From contig NZ_CP087131.1 of the NCBI RefSeq assembly GCF_020911865.1, positions 3,968,001 through 4,032,000 of the forward strand: a stretch of 64,000 nt of DNA, given 5' to 3'. The stretch comes from Chryseobacterium sp. C-71 (GTDB taxonomy: Bacteria; Bacteroidota; Bacteroidia; Flavobacteriales; Weeksellaceae). The notes beneath the pieces were generated by a model. It was not told where the DNA came from, ran no database searches, and was given only the letters and a program-made list of their open reading frames with translations. The position numbers and the translations under genes were made by a program. Positions 50,250 to 60,043 of this stretch are shown here, piece by piece (the first letter of the stretch is position 1; every line of letters starts with the position of its first letter).

Positions 50250-51275
50250 ATGAAAAATAAAATAATTACAGGTTTCGCAGCTCTTTTACTGTTTGTATCT
50301 TGTAAAAATGACGAAAAAATACTTAATTCATTAGTAGATTATAATAACTCGATGGAGGCAAAAGGGTATCATTTTGGTGATAAACTTGATCTTCCAAAAG
50401 AAGTTTTAGATAACGCAGAAGCCATCAGTATTAGTTTTGGAGACAAAGAAACTTCAAACCTAATGGTAGATTCTAAATATTTTACCCTCGGAGACAACGC
50501 GGTTACTTTTAATATCAAAACAAAAGGTGGTGAAACTTTATACCAAGATGCTACAATCAATGTGTACAGCAAAAGTCCTGAGCAGAGTTTAAACTATGAA
50601 GTTGTTGCAGAATATCCGCACAATCCGGCAAATTTTGTACAGGGTTTCCAAATTGACGGAACGACGATTTACGAAAGTGAAGGGCAGTATGGCTCATCAA
50701 GATTAATCACTTATAAAATTGGCGATACACTTCCTATCAAAGAAACCAAGCAGGCAGAAGATATTTTCTCTGAGGGAAGTACCATCGCAGGAGATAAAAT
50801 CTATCAACTGACGTGGAAAAACAAAAAAGGATTATCTTATGATAAAAGTACATTAAAATTGCTTTCAGAATTTCCTTATCCGGACATGATGGTAGAAGGT
50901 TGGGGATTAACGTATGACGGTAAAAATCTGATTGCTTCAGACGGTACAAAAAATCTATATTTCCTGAATCCTAGTGACCCTTCAAAGATTGTGAGATACA
51001 TTTCGGTAGCCGGAAACAGCTCAGTTTACGACCAATTAAACGAATTGGAGTTTTACAAAGGATTTATCTATGCCAACGTTTGGCATAAGCCTATTATTTT
51101 AAAAATCAATCCTGCTAACGGCGAAGTTGTAGGTAAGTTTGATTTCACTAAATTGGCAGAACCATTCACTGAAGCAGACAGCGAAAATGTATTAAACGGA
51201 ATCGCTTTCAAAGGTGATAATATGGTAGTTACGGGCAAAAAATGGTCAAAAATTTATGAAGTTGCGATTAAATAA
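50250..51275 (+). CDS. Glutaminyl-peptide cyclotransferase, lipoprotein
   Basis: A 341-residue protein with a type II signal peptide (Cys18 in LLFVSCKND) and a beta-propeller glutaminyl cyclase domain (PF05096) from about 115: EYPHNPANFVQGFQIDGTTIYESEG is the hallmark. These enzymes turn N-terminal Gln into pyroglutamate. That fits the many mature proteins in this organism that appear to begin with Gln. The N-terminal 100 residues form a separate beta domain. Confidence 0.9.
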   Translation: MKNKIITGFAALLLFVSCKNDEKILNSLVDYNNSMEAKGYHFGDKLDLPKEVLDNAEAISISFGDKETSNLMVDSKYFTLGDNAVTFNIKTKGGETLYQDATINVYSKSPEQSLNYEVVAEYPHNPANFVQGFQIDGTTIYESEGQYGSSRLITYKIGDTLPIKETKQAEDIFSEGSTIAGDKIYQLTWKNKKGLSYDKSTLKLLSEFPYPDMMVEGWGLTYDGKNLIASDGTKNLYFLNPSDPSKIVRYISVAGNSSVYDQLNELEFYKGFIYANVWHKPIILKINPANGEVVGKFDFTKLAEPFTEADSENVLNGIAFKGDNMVVTGKKWSKIYEVAIK

Positions 51276-51366
51276 TTTTAAATTATTCTCAATTTCTTTT
51301 AAATAAAATAAAGTATGTAAATTGGTAGCGTTCCTTTGGAGCGCTATCGTTGGTAAAAAAGTTTTT

Positions 51367-52272
51367 TTGAAAATATTCACAGCCTTATTCATCTTCGTTT
51401 TCTGTACATTTTCTGCACAGAGAGTTCTTCCTTTTGATACACTCAGAATCAAAGAAGTACGAGATTTATTTGCTGATGATTATGGAAATATTTATCTCTA
51501 CAAAAACAAAGATTTTAGTTTTACAAAATACGATTCGGTAGGGAAGCAGCTCGGAAAAATGATGTTCACGGTTCCGTTCCGGGTTCAGGGTGTACAAAAT
51601 CCTTTAAGTATTGCCCTTTTTTCTGAAAATGCTCAGGAAATGAAATTTGTGGATCAGAATTTAAATGAAATTCAAAAAATAGATTTCAAACAGAAATTTA
51701 CCTTTATCAAACATGCTTACGCAGAAGATCTGCAGCAAATCTGGCTTTTGGATGAAAGCACAAAAAGGCTTTTACAATATAATTTCCGAAATGACACAAC
51801 CATCAATTCATATCCTTTTGATGCAAGTTTTGATGATCTCATTGATCTTTTGGTGTACGAAAACAAGGTCTATATTTTAACAAAAAATCAATTCAGAATT
51901 TATAATTTAAAATTTGAAAAACTTTATGAAGCTCCTGTTGAAAATGGCAAAAGATTGAGGAGAGAAAATGAGTTTGTTTTAATTGTGGCTCAAAATTCTG
52001 TTTTTAAATATATTCCGGAAAAAGAAATAGTCAAAATATTTGAAGATCCCGATGTACAAATTGTGGAAAAAAATTCGCTCGCTTATTTTGAAATCAAAGG
52101 TAACAAACTTTATCTTTACAACCTGGAAAACCAAAAGGATTCTAAAAAACAAACAGTTCCTGAAACTCCGAAAAACGATACGGAGAAAACAGTGGATGAA
52201 TTGATGAAAGAGCAGTCTGAACAACCAGATATGATCAAACTTTTAGAAGAAATTCAGGAATTGGGTTTTTAA
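51367..52272 (+). CDS. Secreted protein of unknown function, propeller-like
   Basis: The frame is open from 51322, but I place the start at the TTG at 51367, where the protein begins with a regular signal peptide (KIFTALFIFVFCTFSAQ); the 15 residues before it do not look like one. About 301 residues. Repeated segments of the type YGNIYLYKNKDFSFTKYDSVGKQLG and KVYILTKNQFRIYNLKFEKLYEA suggest a beta-propeller. A Lys/Glu-rich tail follows. It is 36 bp before the kinase gene. Confidence 0.7.
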   Translation: MKIFTALFIFVFCTFSAQRVLPFDTLRIKEVRDLFADDYGNIYLYKNKDFSFTKYDSVGKQLGKMMFTVPFRVQGVQNPLSIALFSENAQEMKFVDQNLNEIQKIDFKQKFTFIKHAYAEDLQQIWLLDESTKRLLQYNFRNDTTINSYPFDASFDDLIDLLVYENKVYILTKNQFRIYNLKFEKLYEAPVENGKRLRRENEFVLIVAQNSVFKYIPEKEIVKIFEDPDVQIVEKNSLAYFEIKGNKLYLYNLENQKDSKKQTVPETPKNDTEKTVDELMKEQSEQPDMIKLLEEIQELGF

Positions 52273-52308
52273 AGAAGATAAAGTTTAAAAATAAATAGAA
52301 GAAGGAAT

Positions 52309-52923
52309 ATGCACATTGCAGTTACAGGAAATATTGGAGCAGGAAAGACCACGCTGACGACGATGTTGGCAAAGCATTATGGCTGGGACGCGCAGTTTGA
52401 GGATGTAGATCACAATCCTTATCTGGAAGATTTTTACGCAGATATGAGCAAGTGGAGTTTTGCACTTCAGGTTTATTTTTTGGGAAGCAGATTCCGTCAG
52501 GTAAAAGAAATCAGAGACAGCGGAAAAAACATCATTCAGGATCGTACGATTTACGAAGATGCCCATATTTTTGCGGAAAATTTGAATGACATGAAGCTTT
52601 TGTCAGACAGAGATTATAAAAACTATTCATCTCTTTTTGATTTGATGAAAACCTTTGTTTCAGCTCCGGATTTGTTGATTTATCTGAAATCTGATGTCCC
52701 CAACTTAGTAAAGAAAATTTACAAGCGAGGAAGAGAATATGAAGCTTCAATCAGCATCGAATATCTTTCTAAACTAAATCAGAAATATGAAAAATGGATT
52801 ACGAACTATACTGAAGGGAAACTACTCATTATAGAAGTTGATGATCTTGATTTCGTAGAAAAGCCTGAAGATTTCGGATTGATTTTAGAAAAAATAGAAA
52901 CAGAATTGAATGGTTTGTTTTAA
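52309..52923 (+). CDS. Deoxynucleoside kinase
   Basis: A 204-residue kinase of the dNK family, which salvages deoxynucleosides by phosphorylation. Walker A is GNIGAGKTT (7-15). The segment FEDVDHNPYLEDFYAD carries the substrate-contact Glu, and IIQDRTIYEDAHIF the DRS-like motif. The lid region is KRGREYEASISIEYL. Deoxyadenosine or deoxyguanosine are common substrates; the exact one is not clear. Confidence 0.92.
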   Translation: MHIAVTGNIGAGKTTLTTMLAKHYGWDAQFEDVDHNPYLEDFYADMSKWSFALQVYFLGSRFRQVKEIRDSGKNIIQDRTIYEDAHIFAENLNDMKLLSDRDYKNYSSLFDLMKTFVSAPDLLIYLKSDVPNLVKKIYKRGREYEASISIEYLSKLNQKYEKWITNYTEGKLLIIEVDDLDFVEKPEDFGLILEKIETELNGLF

Positions 52924-52967
52924 CCTTAAATTCATATTAAATAACAATTACTTGTCTTTTTTGGTTC

Positions 52968-52975
52968 TAAATTTG
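52968..52975 (+). promoter_or_regulatory. -7 element of the ArsC-like gene
   Basis: TAAATTTG fits TANNTTTG, 34 bp before the ATG at 53010. The nearest TTG (52952) is only 13 bp away, shorter than usual. Confidence 0.4.
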
Positions 52976-53009
52976 TTTTACACCTGAAAGATTTAAATTA
53001 AATAAAAAA

Positions 53010-53360
53010 ATGTTGGTAAAAGTTCTTCATAACGGAAATTGCTCAAAATCAAATGCCGTACTCGAGTATTTGGACGAAAACGGAGTTCCGTTTGAAATCA
53101 TCAACATTATAGAAGATCCTCTGAGTGTTCTGGAACTGAAAACGGTTTTAAAAAAACTGAATGAAAATGTTTCTCACATCATCAGAAAAGAAGAAAAATT
53201 GTATTTAGAAAAATACGCCGGAAAAGATTTTACAGAAGATGAATGGCTGCAGATTTTGTCAGAAAATCCATCTCTAATACAAAGACCGATTCTTATTAAA
53301 GGTTCTATAGCTATGCTTGGAAGACCTGTGGAGAATGTGAAATTTTTTATTGAGCAGTAA
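53010..53360 (+). CDS. ArsC-family thioredoxin-fold protein
   Basis: A 116-residue protein of the ArsC/Spx fold. The catalytic cysteine is in NGNCSKSNAVLEYL (C12), and the three arginines of glutaredoxin-dependent arsenate reductases match R in IIRKEE, QRPIL and GRPVEN. No other arsenic gene is adjacent, so it may act on another substrate. A strong terminator follows. Confidence 0.85.
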   Translation: MLVKVLHNGNCSKSNAVLEYLDENGVPFEIINIIEDPLSVLELKTVLKKLNENVSHIIRKEEKLYLEKYAGKDFTEDEWLQILSENPSLIQRPILIKGSIAMLGRPVENVKFFIEQ

Positions 53361-53383
53361 ATCTATTAACAATTATCATAAAA

Positions 53384-53409
53384 AAGTCAGCGATTGCTGA
53401 CTTTCTTGT
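53384..53409. terminator. Terminator between the ArsC-like and DUF493 genes
   Basis: A perfect 9-bp stem, AAAGTCAGC (53384-53392) and GCTGACTTT (53397-53405), loop GATT; A- and T-runs suit both directions. Confidence 0.8.
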
Positions 53410-53410
53410 T

Positions 53411-53716
53411 TTATAATAAGATAACACCTTCTATTCTGGCGACTTCTTTATAAATTCTCACCACCTGATCTGCATCCAAAACAAATGCGTTGATATTGCA
53501 GGCTGTGTACTTACCATTTTTGCTTTCTCGGTTACCCAAAGTAAATTTGATCCCGTCAAAAACCTTATATATTTCTGTAAGCTTTGCATCATCAGTCGGA
53601 ATAATAAATTTAAAGAGATAATCTTCAGGAAAATCGTGGTGACCTTCTAGTTTTTCCTTTAATGATATGTAAAATTCTTCAGGATTTGCGTGCTGATTTC
53701 CTTGTAATATGTCCAT
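53411..53716 (-). CDS. DUF493 (YbeD-like) protein
   Basis: A 101-residue protein of the DUF493/YbeD family, a small ferredoxin-like or ACT-like fold: FPEDYLFKFIIPTDDAKLTEIYKVF and TACNINAFVLDADQVVRIYKEVARIEGV are typical. The function is not established. It is followed on the same strand upstream by the DUF4197 gene. Confidence 0.85.
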   Translation of the reverse strand: MDILQGNQHANPEEFYISLKEKLEGHHDFPEDYLFKFIIPTDDAKLTEIYKVFDGIKFTLGNRESKNGKYTACNINAFVLDADQVVRIYKEVARIEGVILL

Positions 53717-53754
53717 TATTTCTACTTATTTATATAAATATAGCGAAAATTTAC

Positions 53755-54438
53755 TTATTTTCCAAGAGGTCCTAAAAGCGAAGCAGAATTTTGCTTCTCG
53801 TGATCTTCAATGATGTTGAATAATCCGTTCACAATCTGCTCAGAAGCCAACATGCTCAATCCGCCCGCATTGACGTTATTGTTATTATTTCCGCCGCCCA
53901 ACAGACTTCCTAAAAGATTGCTTCCCGATAACGCAGTATTGATGGTTTTTACAATCCCGTATTTATTCAGTTCCTGCTCAACTTTTGGAGCGATTGCCGC
54001 AACGAGCTGTTGAGAAGTTTTTTCCTTTAAAATTAAAGTAGCTGTTCCTTTCTCACCCTGGATAATTCTTGTCACATCCTGAGCATTTAAGCTGTTCACG
54101 GCATTTTCAAGAATAGGTCTTGAGATATTCACAGTGTAAACTGCCGCATCAGCAATATATTCTCTCTCTTTGGCAACCAATGCCGGAGCGATTTTTTCTA
54201 AAGTAGTATTAATATCACGGAGTTGCTTTGGCAATGCTTTATCAACCAGATTATTTTGAAGAAATGCTTCTTTGTTGCCATAGATATTCATTCCTTTATT
54301 AATGCCGCCTAATAAAACTCTTTTAATCACTGCTAACCCTAAATCTGAAGTTGCCAATGTAGAGCAAGACTGTAAACTTGTATTGATCACTACACCTGTT
54401 CCTAAAATCAATGCAATGGCTATAATATATTTTTTCAT
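53755..54438 (-). CDS. DUF4197 secreted protein
   Basis: A 227-residue protein with an N-terminal export signal ending near NTSLQSCST, so it may be a lipoprotein (Cys25). The DUF4197 domain covers about 30-225, recognisable in GLAVIKRVLLGGINKGM and KALPKQLRDINTTLEKIAPAL. A low-complexity Asn/Gly stretch (NNNNN flanked by GG) lies near 187. I chose the ATG at 54438 over a TTG at 54444. A consensus promoter precedes it. Confidence 0.82.
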   Translation of the reverse strand: MKKYIIAIALILGTGVVINTSLQSCSTLATSDLGLAVIKRVLLGGINKGMNIYGNKEAFLQNNLVDKALPKQLRDINTTLEKIAPALVAKEREYIADAAVYTVNISRPILENAVNSLNAQDVTRIIQGEKGTATLILKEKTSQQLVAAIAPKVEQELNKYGIVKTINTALSGSNLLGSLLGGGNNNNNVNAGGLSMLASEQIVNGLFNIIEDHEKQNSASLLGPLGK

Positions 54439-54786
54439 TTTCAATTTTTTTTTAACCTTGTCAAATACTGCACCAAAGGTAAAGACAATTGTGTGTTTAA
54501 CAAAAATTTACCACATTTTAATCGAAGTTTTCAAATACAATGAATATTACATAAATGATAATTTTTTAATTCAAAAATTTAAGATTGCATTAAAATGAGA
54601 CATTAAAAGCGTTTTTTGGTTATTTTTTGCAGTAAAAATCACTTTGCTTCAATGTGAAATATTCACTTATATTAAAATATAATTTTATAAAATATATTAA
54701 AATTTAATTTATTTTAACATATTTCATAATTTAAGCATCAATTAATAAATTTTTTAACTAAATTTAACATCATTTGATATTTTTTA
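54439..54786. other. Gene-free AT-rich region before the polysaccharide locus
   Basis: It holds the promoter of the DUF4197 gene (54474-54503) and a long AT-rich run (54650-54786). I see no gene; the run may serve regulatory needs of the SusC operon. Confidence 0.6.
54474..54503 (-). promoter_or_regulatory. Promoter of the DUF4197 gene
   Basis: On the minus strand TTG (54501-54503), 19 bp and TACCTTTG (54474-54481) match the consensus. The leader would be about 30 nt. Confidence 0.65.
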
Positions 54787-54794
54787 TATTTTTG
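54787..54794 (+). promoter_or_regulatory. -7 element of the SusC operon
   Basis: TATTTTTG fits TANNTTTG; the leader to the ATG at 54877 would be about 78 nt. No TTG at the usual distance, so an activator may be needed. Confidence 0.4.
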
Positions 54795-54876
54795 AAAAAA
54801 TCATCTTATGCAAAATGAAGATAATACCAAAAGGCGATTTTACACATTTGATTTATACAAGATAAAATTAAACTAT

Positions 54877-57702
54877 ATGAAACAAACTAATTTAAAGTAC
54901 TCTTGTCTGATTGCTGTTCTCTACTTCGGTATGAACGTCAACGGACAGGTTACTCCTCAAGACACTCTTCCGAAAGAGCAAAAAATCGAGGAGGTTGTTA
55001 TGATTGGATATGGAACTGCGAAGAAAAGAGATCTTACAGGATCTATATCAAGAGTTGAAGGAGGTGAAGTTGCGGACAAGCCCGCATCAAATCCATTGAA
55101 CTCGTTGCAAGGTAAAGTTGCGGGTCTTTCAGTTGTTAATTCAGGACAACCTGGTTCACAAGCAGATGTTAGAATTAGAGGTACAGTAACAATTAACGGT
55201 GTAAATCCAGTTTATATCGTTGATGGTGTATTTGCTAATAACATAGATTTTTTAAATCCAGCTGACATTGAATCTATGGAAATTTTAAAAGATCCATCTT
55301 CACTGGCAATCTTTGGTAGTAGAGGTGCAAATGGTGCTATTATTGTAACCACCAAGAGGGGGAAAACAGGTAGAACTTCAGTAAATCTAACATCATCAAT
55401 AGGTATTAAATCATTAGATAACAGACCAAATGTTACTAATGCAGCAGGTTTTAAAACTCTTTATAATGAGGATTTAGCAAATCAAGGTTTAGCTCCATAC
55501 AACCAGTTTAATATTTTCAATGCTGACACAAACTGGGTAGATGTAATCCGTCAGAAAGGAGGAATTATCCAACAGCACAATGTGACAATCTCAAACGGAA
55601 GTGACAAAAATAGAGTGAGTTTTTCTTTTGGTTACCAACAAGAAGAAGGATCAATAAAATATGAAAATTACGAGAGGTTAACCATGAAATTCAATGATGA
55701 TCTGAAGATAACAAATGGTCTGCGTGCTGGATTTGGTTTTACGGGGTCGTATGGTAAATTACCACAACTTAGAAGTTTTGGTTCTTCTTTAAATGCAACA
55801 CCTGTAGTGTCACCTACTAATTTAATTTCGGGTGAATTTTACGGATTGTATAATTCATTACCACAACAAATTGGTGCTGCACAAATTGGTAATCCTTTAG
55901 CTTTAGTCGAGGGACACAGATATACACAATTAAATAAAGATTTTCAATTTAACCCAAATGCTTATTTTGAATTTGATTTCGCTAAACACTTTACATTTAG
56001 ATCAAATTACTTTTTGACTTACAGAAACGGAACGGGTAGAGGATATGAACCTGTATTTAATATTTATATACCAGAATCTAACACAGTTTCTCCGTATTCT
56101 GGAAGACTTCTGTCAACAGTTAACCAATTTGAAAATCGTGATATTTCATTCCAACAAAACCAATTGTTGACTTATAAAAATAGATTTGGAGATCATGACC
56201 TAACTTTGATGGCTGGATTTGAAACAATCAATCGTGAATATTCTAGTATGTCGGGCAATGCTAAAAGTAGTTTGTCGAACCCTTTAGGTCAAATGCCGAA
56301 TAATTCTAGATTTTGGTATTTAAATTCTGATTACGTAGATCCAATAACGAAAGAGGTCAATACAAGCCAATACAGCCAAAGACAAGTATCTTATTTTGGT
56401 CGTATGCTATACAGTTATAACAACAAATATATGTTAAATGCTTCTTTACGTAATGATGGTTCATCAATGTTAGCTCCAGGAAATAGATTTGATTGGTTTT
56501 GGTCTGTAGGTGCTGCTTGGGAGGTTACCAGAGAGAATTTTATGAAAGATAATGGTGTGGTTGATTATTTGAAAATAAAAGGATCATACGGAGATTTAGG
56601 AAACCAGTTTACACCATATAGTTATTTTGGTTATCCTGTATATGTAGAAGGAGGTACTGGAGTATTTAATGGCAATCTTTATCCAGCATTTGTTAAACAA
56701 TATGAGGAGGCAACGGATTTAACATGGGAACATTTAAAATCTTATGAATTTGGATTTGAATCAATGTTTCTTAACAAAAAATTATCATTAGAAGCTGCTT
56801 ATTATAATAAAAGAACGGACAATTTACTTAATTATGTACCGGGAAATCCAAACTTCTTCATGAATTCTGGATCAATAGAAGCTAAAGGATTTGAATTTAC
56901 AGCAGGATGGAAAGACAATCTAGGAGAAAATTTCAGCTACTATATAAATGGAAATTTAGCCACTACAGAAACAAAAGTGCTTAACACATTTGAAGACGGA
57001 TATCAAGCTTTTTATGGACCAGCAATCTATAAAGCAGGATTACCAGTTGGAGCTTTTTATGGTTATGTTGTAGATGGTTTGTATCAATCATATGCTGATA
57101 TCTTAGGCTCTCCTGCATCAACGATAGGGGATGTTGCACCAGGTGACTTTAAATATCAAGATGTGAATGGTGATGGAAAAATAACTCCAGATGATCGTAC
57201 CATGATTGGTGATCCTACACCAGATTTTACATATGGATTTAGTTTAGGTGCTGATTATAAAGGATTTTTTCTAAATGCTGATTTTTATGGTGTATATGGA
57301 AATGAAGTTTTCAGAGATTGGGGCAATGGTAATTCATTTGCGCCATTTAATTACAGAGAAGAGAGATTAGATAGATGGACTGGTGCAGGTACATCAAATT
57401 GGGAACCTAGAAGTTATTCCGGATCTGCTTACAACAGAGAGAACTCTACCTACATGATTGAGGATGGAAGTTTTTTTAGAATCAGAAATGTTCAAATAGG
57501 TTATAATTTTGATAAAGAATTAGTTTCTCGTTATAAACTACAAGGCTTAAAAGTATACTTTAACGTACAGAATCTTAAAACTTGGGATAATGTAAATGGT
57601 TTTACACCTGAGTTTGGAGGTAGTGCAACGCAATTTGGTGTTAATACGAGTGGTTATCCAAATCCGCGAATAGTTAGTTTTGGTATTAATGCGAATTTTT
57701 AA
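54877..57702 (+). CDS. SusC/RagA-family TonB-dependent outer-membrane transporter
   Basis: A 941-residue transporter that imports oligosaccharides with its SusD partner. Signal peptide 1-24; the plug begins almost at once with EEVVMIGYGTAKKRDLTGSISR (about 42-63), so the carboxypeptidase-like N-terminal domain common in SusC proteins is missing. The barrel fills the rest, with an EF-hand-like DVNGDGKITPDDRT segment near 770 and a C-terminal phenylalanine. I chose the ATG at 54877 because the ATG at 54808 precedes the signal peptide by 23 charged residues. Confidence 0.95.
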   Translation: MKQTNLKYSCLIAVLYFGMNVNGQVTPQDTLPKEQKIEEVVMIGYGTAKKRDLTGSISRVEGGEVADKPASNPLNSLQGKVAGLSVVNSGQPGSQADVRIRGTVTINGVNPVYIVDGVFANNIDFLNPADIESMEILKDPSSLAIFGSRGANGAIIVTTKRGKTGRTSVNLTSSIGIKSLDNRPNVTNAAGFKTLYNEDLANQGLAPYNQFNIFNADTNWVDVIRQKGGIIQQHNVTISNGSDKNRVSFSFGYQQEEGSIKYENYERLTMKFNDDLKITNGLRAGFGFTGSYGKLPQLRSFGSSLNATPVVSPTNLISGEFYGLYNSLPQQIGAAQIGNPLALVEGHRYTQLNKDFQFNPNAYFEFDFAKHFTFRSNYFLTYRNGTGRGYEPVFNIYIPESNTVSPYSGRLLSTVNQFENRDISFQQNQLLTYKNRFGDHDLTLMAGFETINREYSSMSGNAKSSLSNPLGQMPNNSRFWYLNSDYVDPITKEVNTSQYSQRQVSYFGRMLYSYNNKYMLNASLRNDGSSMLAPGNRFDWFWSVGAAWEVTRENFMKDNGVVDYLKIKGSYGDLGNQFTPYSYFGYPVYVEGGTGVFNGNLYPAFVKQYEEATDLTWEHLKSYEFGFESMFLNKKLSLEAAYYNKRTDNLLNYVPGNPNFFMNSGSIEAKGFEFTAGWKDNLGENFSYYINGNLATTETKVLNTFEDGYQAFYGPAIYKAGLPVGAFYGYVVDGLYQSYADILGSPASTIGDVAPGDFKYQDVNGDGKITPDDRTMIGDPTPDFTYGFSLGADYKGFFLNADFYGVYGNEVFRDWGNGNSFAPFNYREERLDRWTGAGTSNWEPRSYSGSAYNRENSTYMIEDGSFFRIRNVQIGYNFDKELVSRYKLQGLKVYFNVQNLKTWDNVNGFTPEFGGSATQFGVNTSGYPNPRIVSFGINANF

Positions 57703-57712
57703 AATTAAAAAA

Positions 57713-59188
57713 ATGAAATTAAATTATAAAAAAATATTATTAGCAGGTTTTCTTTCTGCAGCTGCGCTATCGTTTAATAGCTGTGGCGATGAATGGTTAG
57801 ATGAAAGACCTTTAGGAAGGCCAGTTGGTGAAGAAGTCCCAATTGGTGGTTTTGAATCTCTTGCTTTTGGTTTGTATGCTAGTTTAAGAACTGAAGGTGG
57901 CGTAAGTGATTTTTCTTATGTTTGGACGCACTGTATAAGAGCAGATGACAATGAAAAAGGGAGTACAGTTACTGATGGAGCAACAGATGGAAATGTTTTT
58001 AATAACTTTGGATATGTTGCTACAAATGGAAATATTTTAAGTGATTGGAATGGACACTATAAGATAATTTTTGATTGTAACGAATTAATAAATACTGCTA
58101 TTGCTTCTGGTGATACTTCTGCAGGTACTCTTACAAATATTGCTGAGGCAAAAGCAATAAGAGCTTTTTGTTACTTTGAGCTTAGAAGAGACTTTGGTGA
58201 GATTCCAATTAATCTAAAAACAATTGACATCCCTCAAGATGAAATAGCACCTAAAAGTACGATTGCCCAAGTTGACGCTCAAATCATCAAAGATCTTACA
58301 GAAGCTGAAGCATCATTACCAGTGCAATGGACTAGTGCTTATCTAGGTAGAGTTACCAAAGGTATGGCAAACACTTTACTAGCTAAAATTTATTTATACC
58401 AAGGTAATTGGTCAAAGGCATTAGAATATTCTGAGTTGGTTATAAATTCAGGAGCTTATATGTTAAATAACTCTTATGACGCAGAATTTACAAAGGCTGG
58501 TAATAATTCTAAAGAATCTATTTTTGAAATTCAAAAAGCTTATGATTTTCCAACAAAATACACCAATAATTTTTATGAATCTCAAGGTGTTAGAGGAAGT
58601 GGAACTTGGGATTTAGGTTGGGGATTCAATGTTCCTTCAACAGGATTAGTTGCTGCTTATGAAGCTGGTGACATTAGAAAAAATACTACTATTTTAGTTT
58701 CTGGTGGACCTGATATTTATAATTCGCCAGGACTTACATTGCCGTCTGTTCCTACAATCGCTCAACAGTATTGGAATGGTAAAGCATATACTTTACCAGC
58801 CGAAAGAATTCAATATGCCCAAAACAAAAATCATTGGGAAGATATCAAGATTTTACGTTATTCTGATGTGATTTTGATTGCTGCTGAAGCAGCGAATGAA
58901 CTTGGTCAAACAGGAAAGGCTGTAACATATATTAATATGATTAGAGGAAGAGCAAATCTTGGAGCAACCTCAGCATCTAACCAAGGTACTTTAAGAACCG
59001 CAATCAAACATGAAAGAAGAATTGAGTTTGCAATGGAATTTGAAAGGTTTTATGACTTAGTAAGATGGGGCGATGCTATAACCGTTTTAGCAACACAAGG
59101 TTATGCAGATAAAAACAAACATTTTCCTATTCCTCAGCAGGCAATTGATAAAGCTCAGGGAATTTTAGTTCAAAACCCAAATTATTAA
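57713..59188 (+). CDS. SusD/RagB-family lipoprotein
   Basis: A 491-residue surface lipoprotein that binds the glycan and caps the SusC barrel. A type II signal peptide leads to Cys24 (FNSCGDEW); the acidic residues after Cys fit export to the surface. TPR-like helices and the family segments (EAKAIRAFCYFELRRDFGEIP, RILR-like DIKILRYSDVILIAAEAANELG, IKHERRIEFAMEFERFYDLVRWG) are clear. The ATG at 57713 starts 10 bp after the SusC stop. Confidence 0.95.
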   Translation: MKLNYKKILLAGFLSAAALSFNSCGDEWLDERPLGRPVGEEVPIGGFESLAFGLYASLRTEGGVSDFSYVWTHCIRADDNEKGSTVTDGATDGNVFNNFGYVATNGNILSDWNGHYKIIFDCNELINTAIASGDTSAGTLTNIAEAKAIRAFCYFELRRDFGEIPINLKTIDIPQDEIAPKSTIAQVDAQIIKDLTEAEASLPVQWTSAYLGRVTKGMANTLLAKIYLYQGNWSKALEYSELVINSGAYMLNNSYDAEFTKAGNNSKESIFEIQKAYDFPTKYTNNFYESQGVRGSGTWDLGWGFNVPSTGLVAAYEAGDIRKNTTILVSGGPDIYNSPGLTLPSVPTIAQQYWNGKAYTLPAERIQYAQNKNHWEDIKILRYSDVILIAAEAANELGQTGKAVTYINMIRGRANLGATSASNQGTLRTAIKHERRIEFAMEFERFYDLVRWGDAITVLATQGYADKNKHFPIPQQAIDKAQGILVQNPNY

Positions 59189-59198
59189 TTTAACTGAA

Positions 59199-60041
59199 AT
59201 GAAAAATATAATTAAAATCTTAGGTGTATTCTCGATAGGAATGTTAATGTTTTCTTGTCAAGATTTAGAGAGACCAGAGCTAGGTGATGATTTTCCTAAA
59301 GATGCTAATGCTCCAGGTGGAACATTAAAATTTTATGCAGCATTTGATGGTACTACAAATAATCCATTGATGAATGCTGTTGATAGCATACGTGCAAAAT
59401 TTCCTTCTGATAATCCTTTATCTTCAATTGATGGAATAAAAGGTAAAGCTTTACAAGGAGCTAAATATAAATATGTTAAATATTCAAGTGGAAATGATTT
59501 TGCTCAAAATGCTAAAAGCTTTAGCATATCGGTATGGGCAAAAAAAGGAAACTTAGCAACAGATCATATTTTCAGTTTACCATCTCCGGCAGATTATCAT
59601 TGGTCTGCAGGATCCATGTTTTTGTTGACAGAAGGTAGTTCTGCAAGTCCAGTTGTTAAGTTTTTTGTTAAAGATTCTGCAGGAGAAAAATGGTTTGAGT
59701 GGGTTGGTGCTAACGCAGTCACTGGGTTTTACGATGGTAATTGGCATCATTTAGTTTTTTCTTATGATGCTACAACTTCTAAAATGACATTGTATAAAGA
59801 CGGTGTTGCTCACAATTTTGTTCCAGAATGGACAGGTCATGGAAATGTAAGTTTAGAACCTTCAAAAATTACAGGATTAAAAATCGGAGCGGGACCACAA
59901 GAATTTACTGCAGCACAAATTACTGCAGGAGCAGATGATTGGTTGAAAAATTCTTGGACGGGTGGAATAGATCAATTTAGAATGTACACAGCTGCCTTGA
60001 CATCTGCTCAAGTGAATGATCTTTTTACAAATAAAAAATAA
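59199..60041 (+). CDS. LamG-domain lipoprotein, probable glycan-binding protein
   Basis: A 280-residue lipoprotein (Cys20 in MFSCQDLE). The mature part is a LamG/concanavalin-like jelly roll (about 50-278): FSISVWAKKG, DGNWHHLVFSYDATTSKMTLYKDG and GGIDQFRMYTAALTSAQVNDLF are typical. Its place after SusD suggests a surface glycan-binding protein. Asparagine is almost always AAT here (14 of 16 codons), unlike the next gene. Confidence 0.85.
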   Translation: MKNIIKILGVFSIGMLMFSCQDLERPELGDDFPKDANAPGGTLKFYAAFDGTTNNPLMNAVDSIRAKFPSDNPLSSIDGIKGKALQGAKYKYVKYSSGNDFAQNAKSFSISVWAKKGNLATDHIFSLPSPADYHWSAGSMFLLTEGSSASPVVKFFVKDSAGEKWFEWVGANAVTGFYDGNWHHLVFSYDATTSKMTLYKDGVAHNFVPEWTGHGNVSLEPSKITGLKIGAGPQEFTAAQITAGADDWLKNSWTGGIDQFRMYTAALTSAQVNDLFTNKK

Positions 60042-60043
60042 TT

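Noticed and set aside
51322..51366. Longer N-terminus for the propeller-like secreted protein
   Set aside because: The extra 15 residues would bury the signal peptide, which begins cleanly at the TTG at 51367.
53010..53360. Arsenic resistance locus
   Set aside because: Only the ArsC-like gene is present; no arsB/acr3 or arsR neighbour, so the resistance role is not claimed.
54808..54876. Upstream ATG for the SusC gene
   Set aside because: It would put 23 mostly charged residues before a normal signal peptide.
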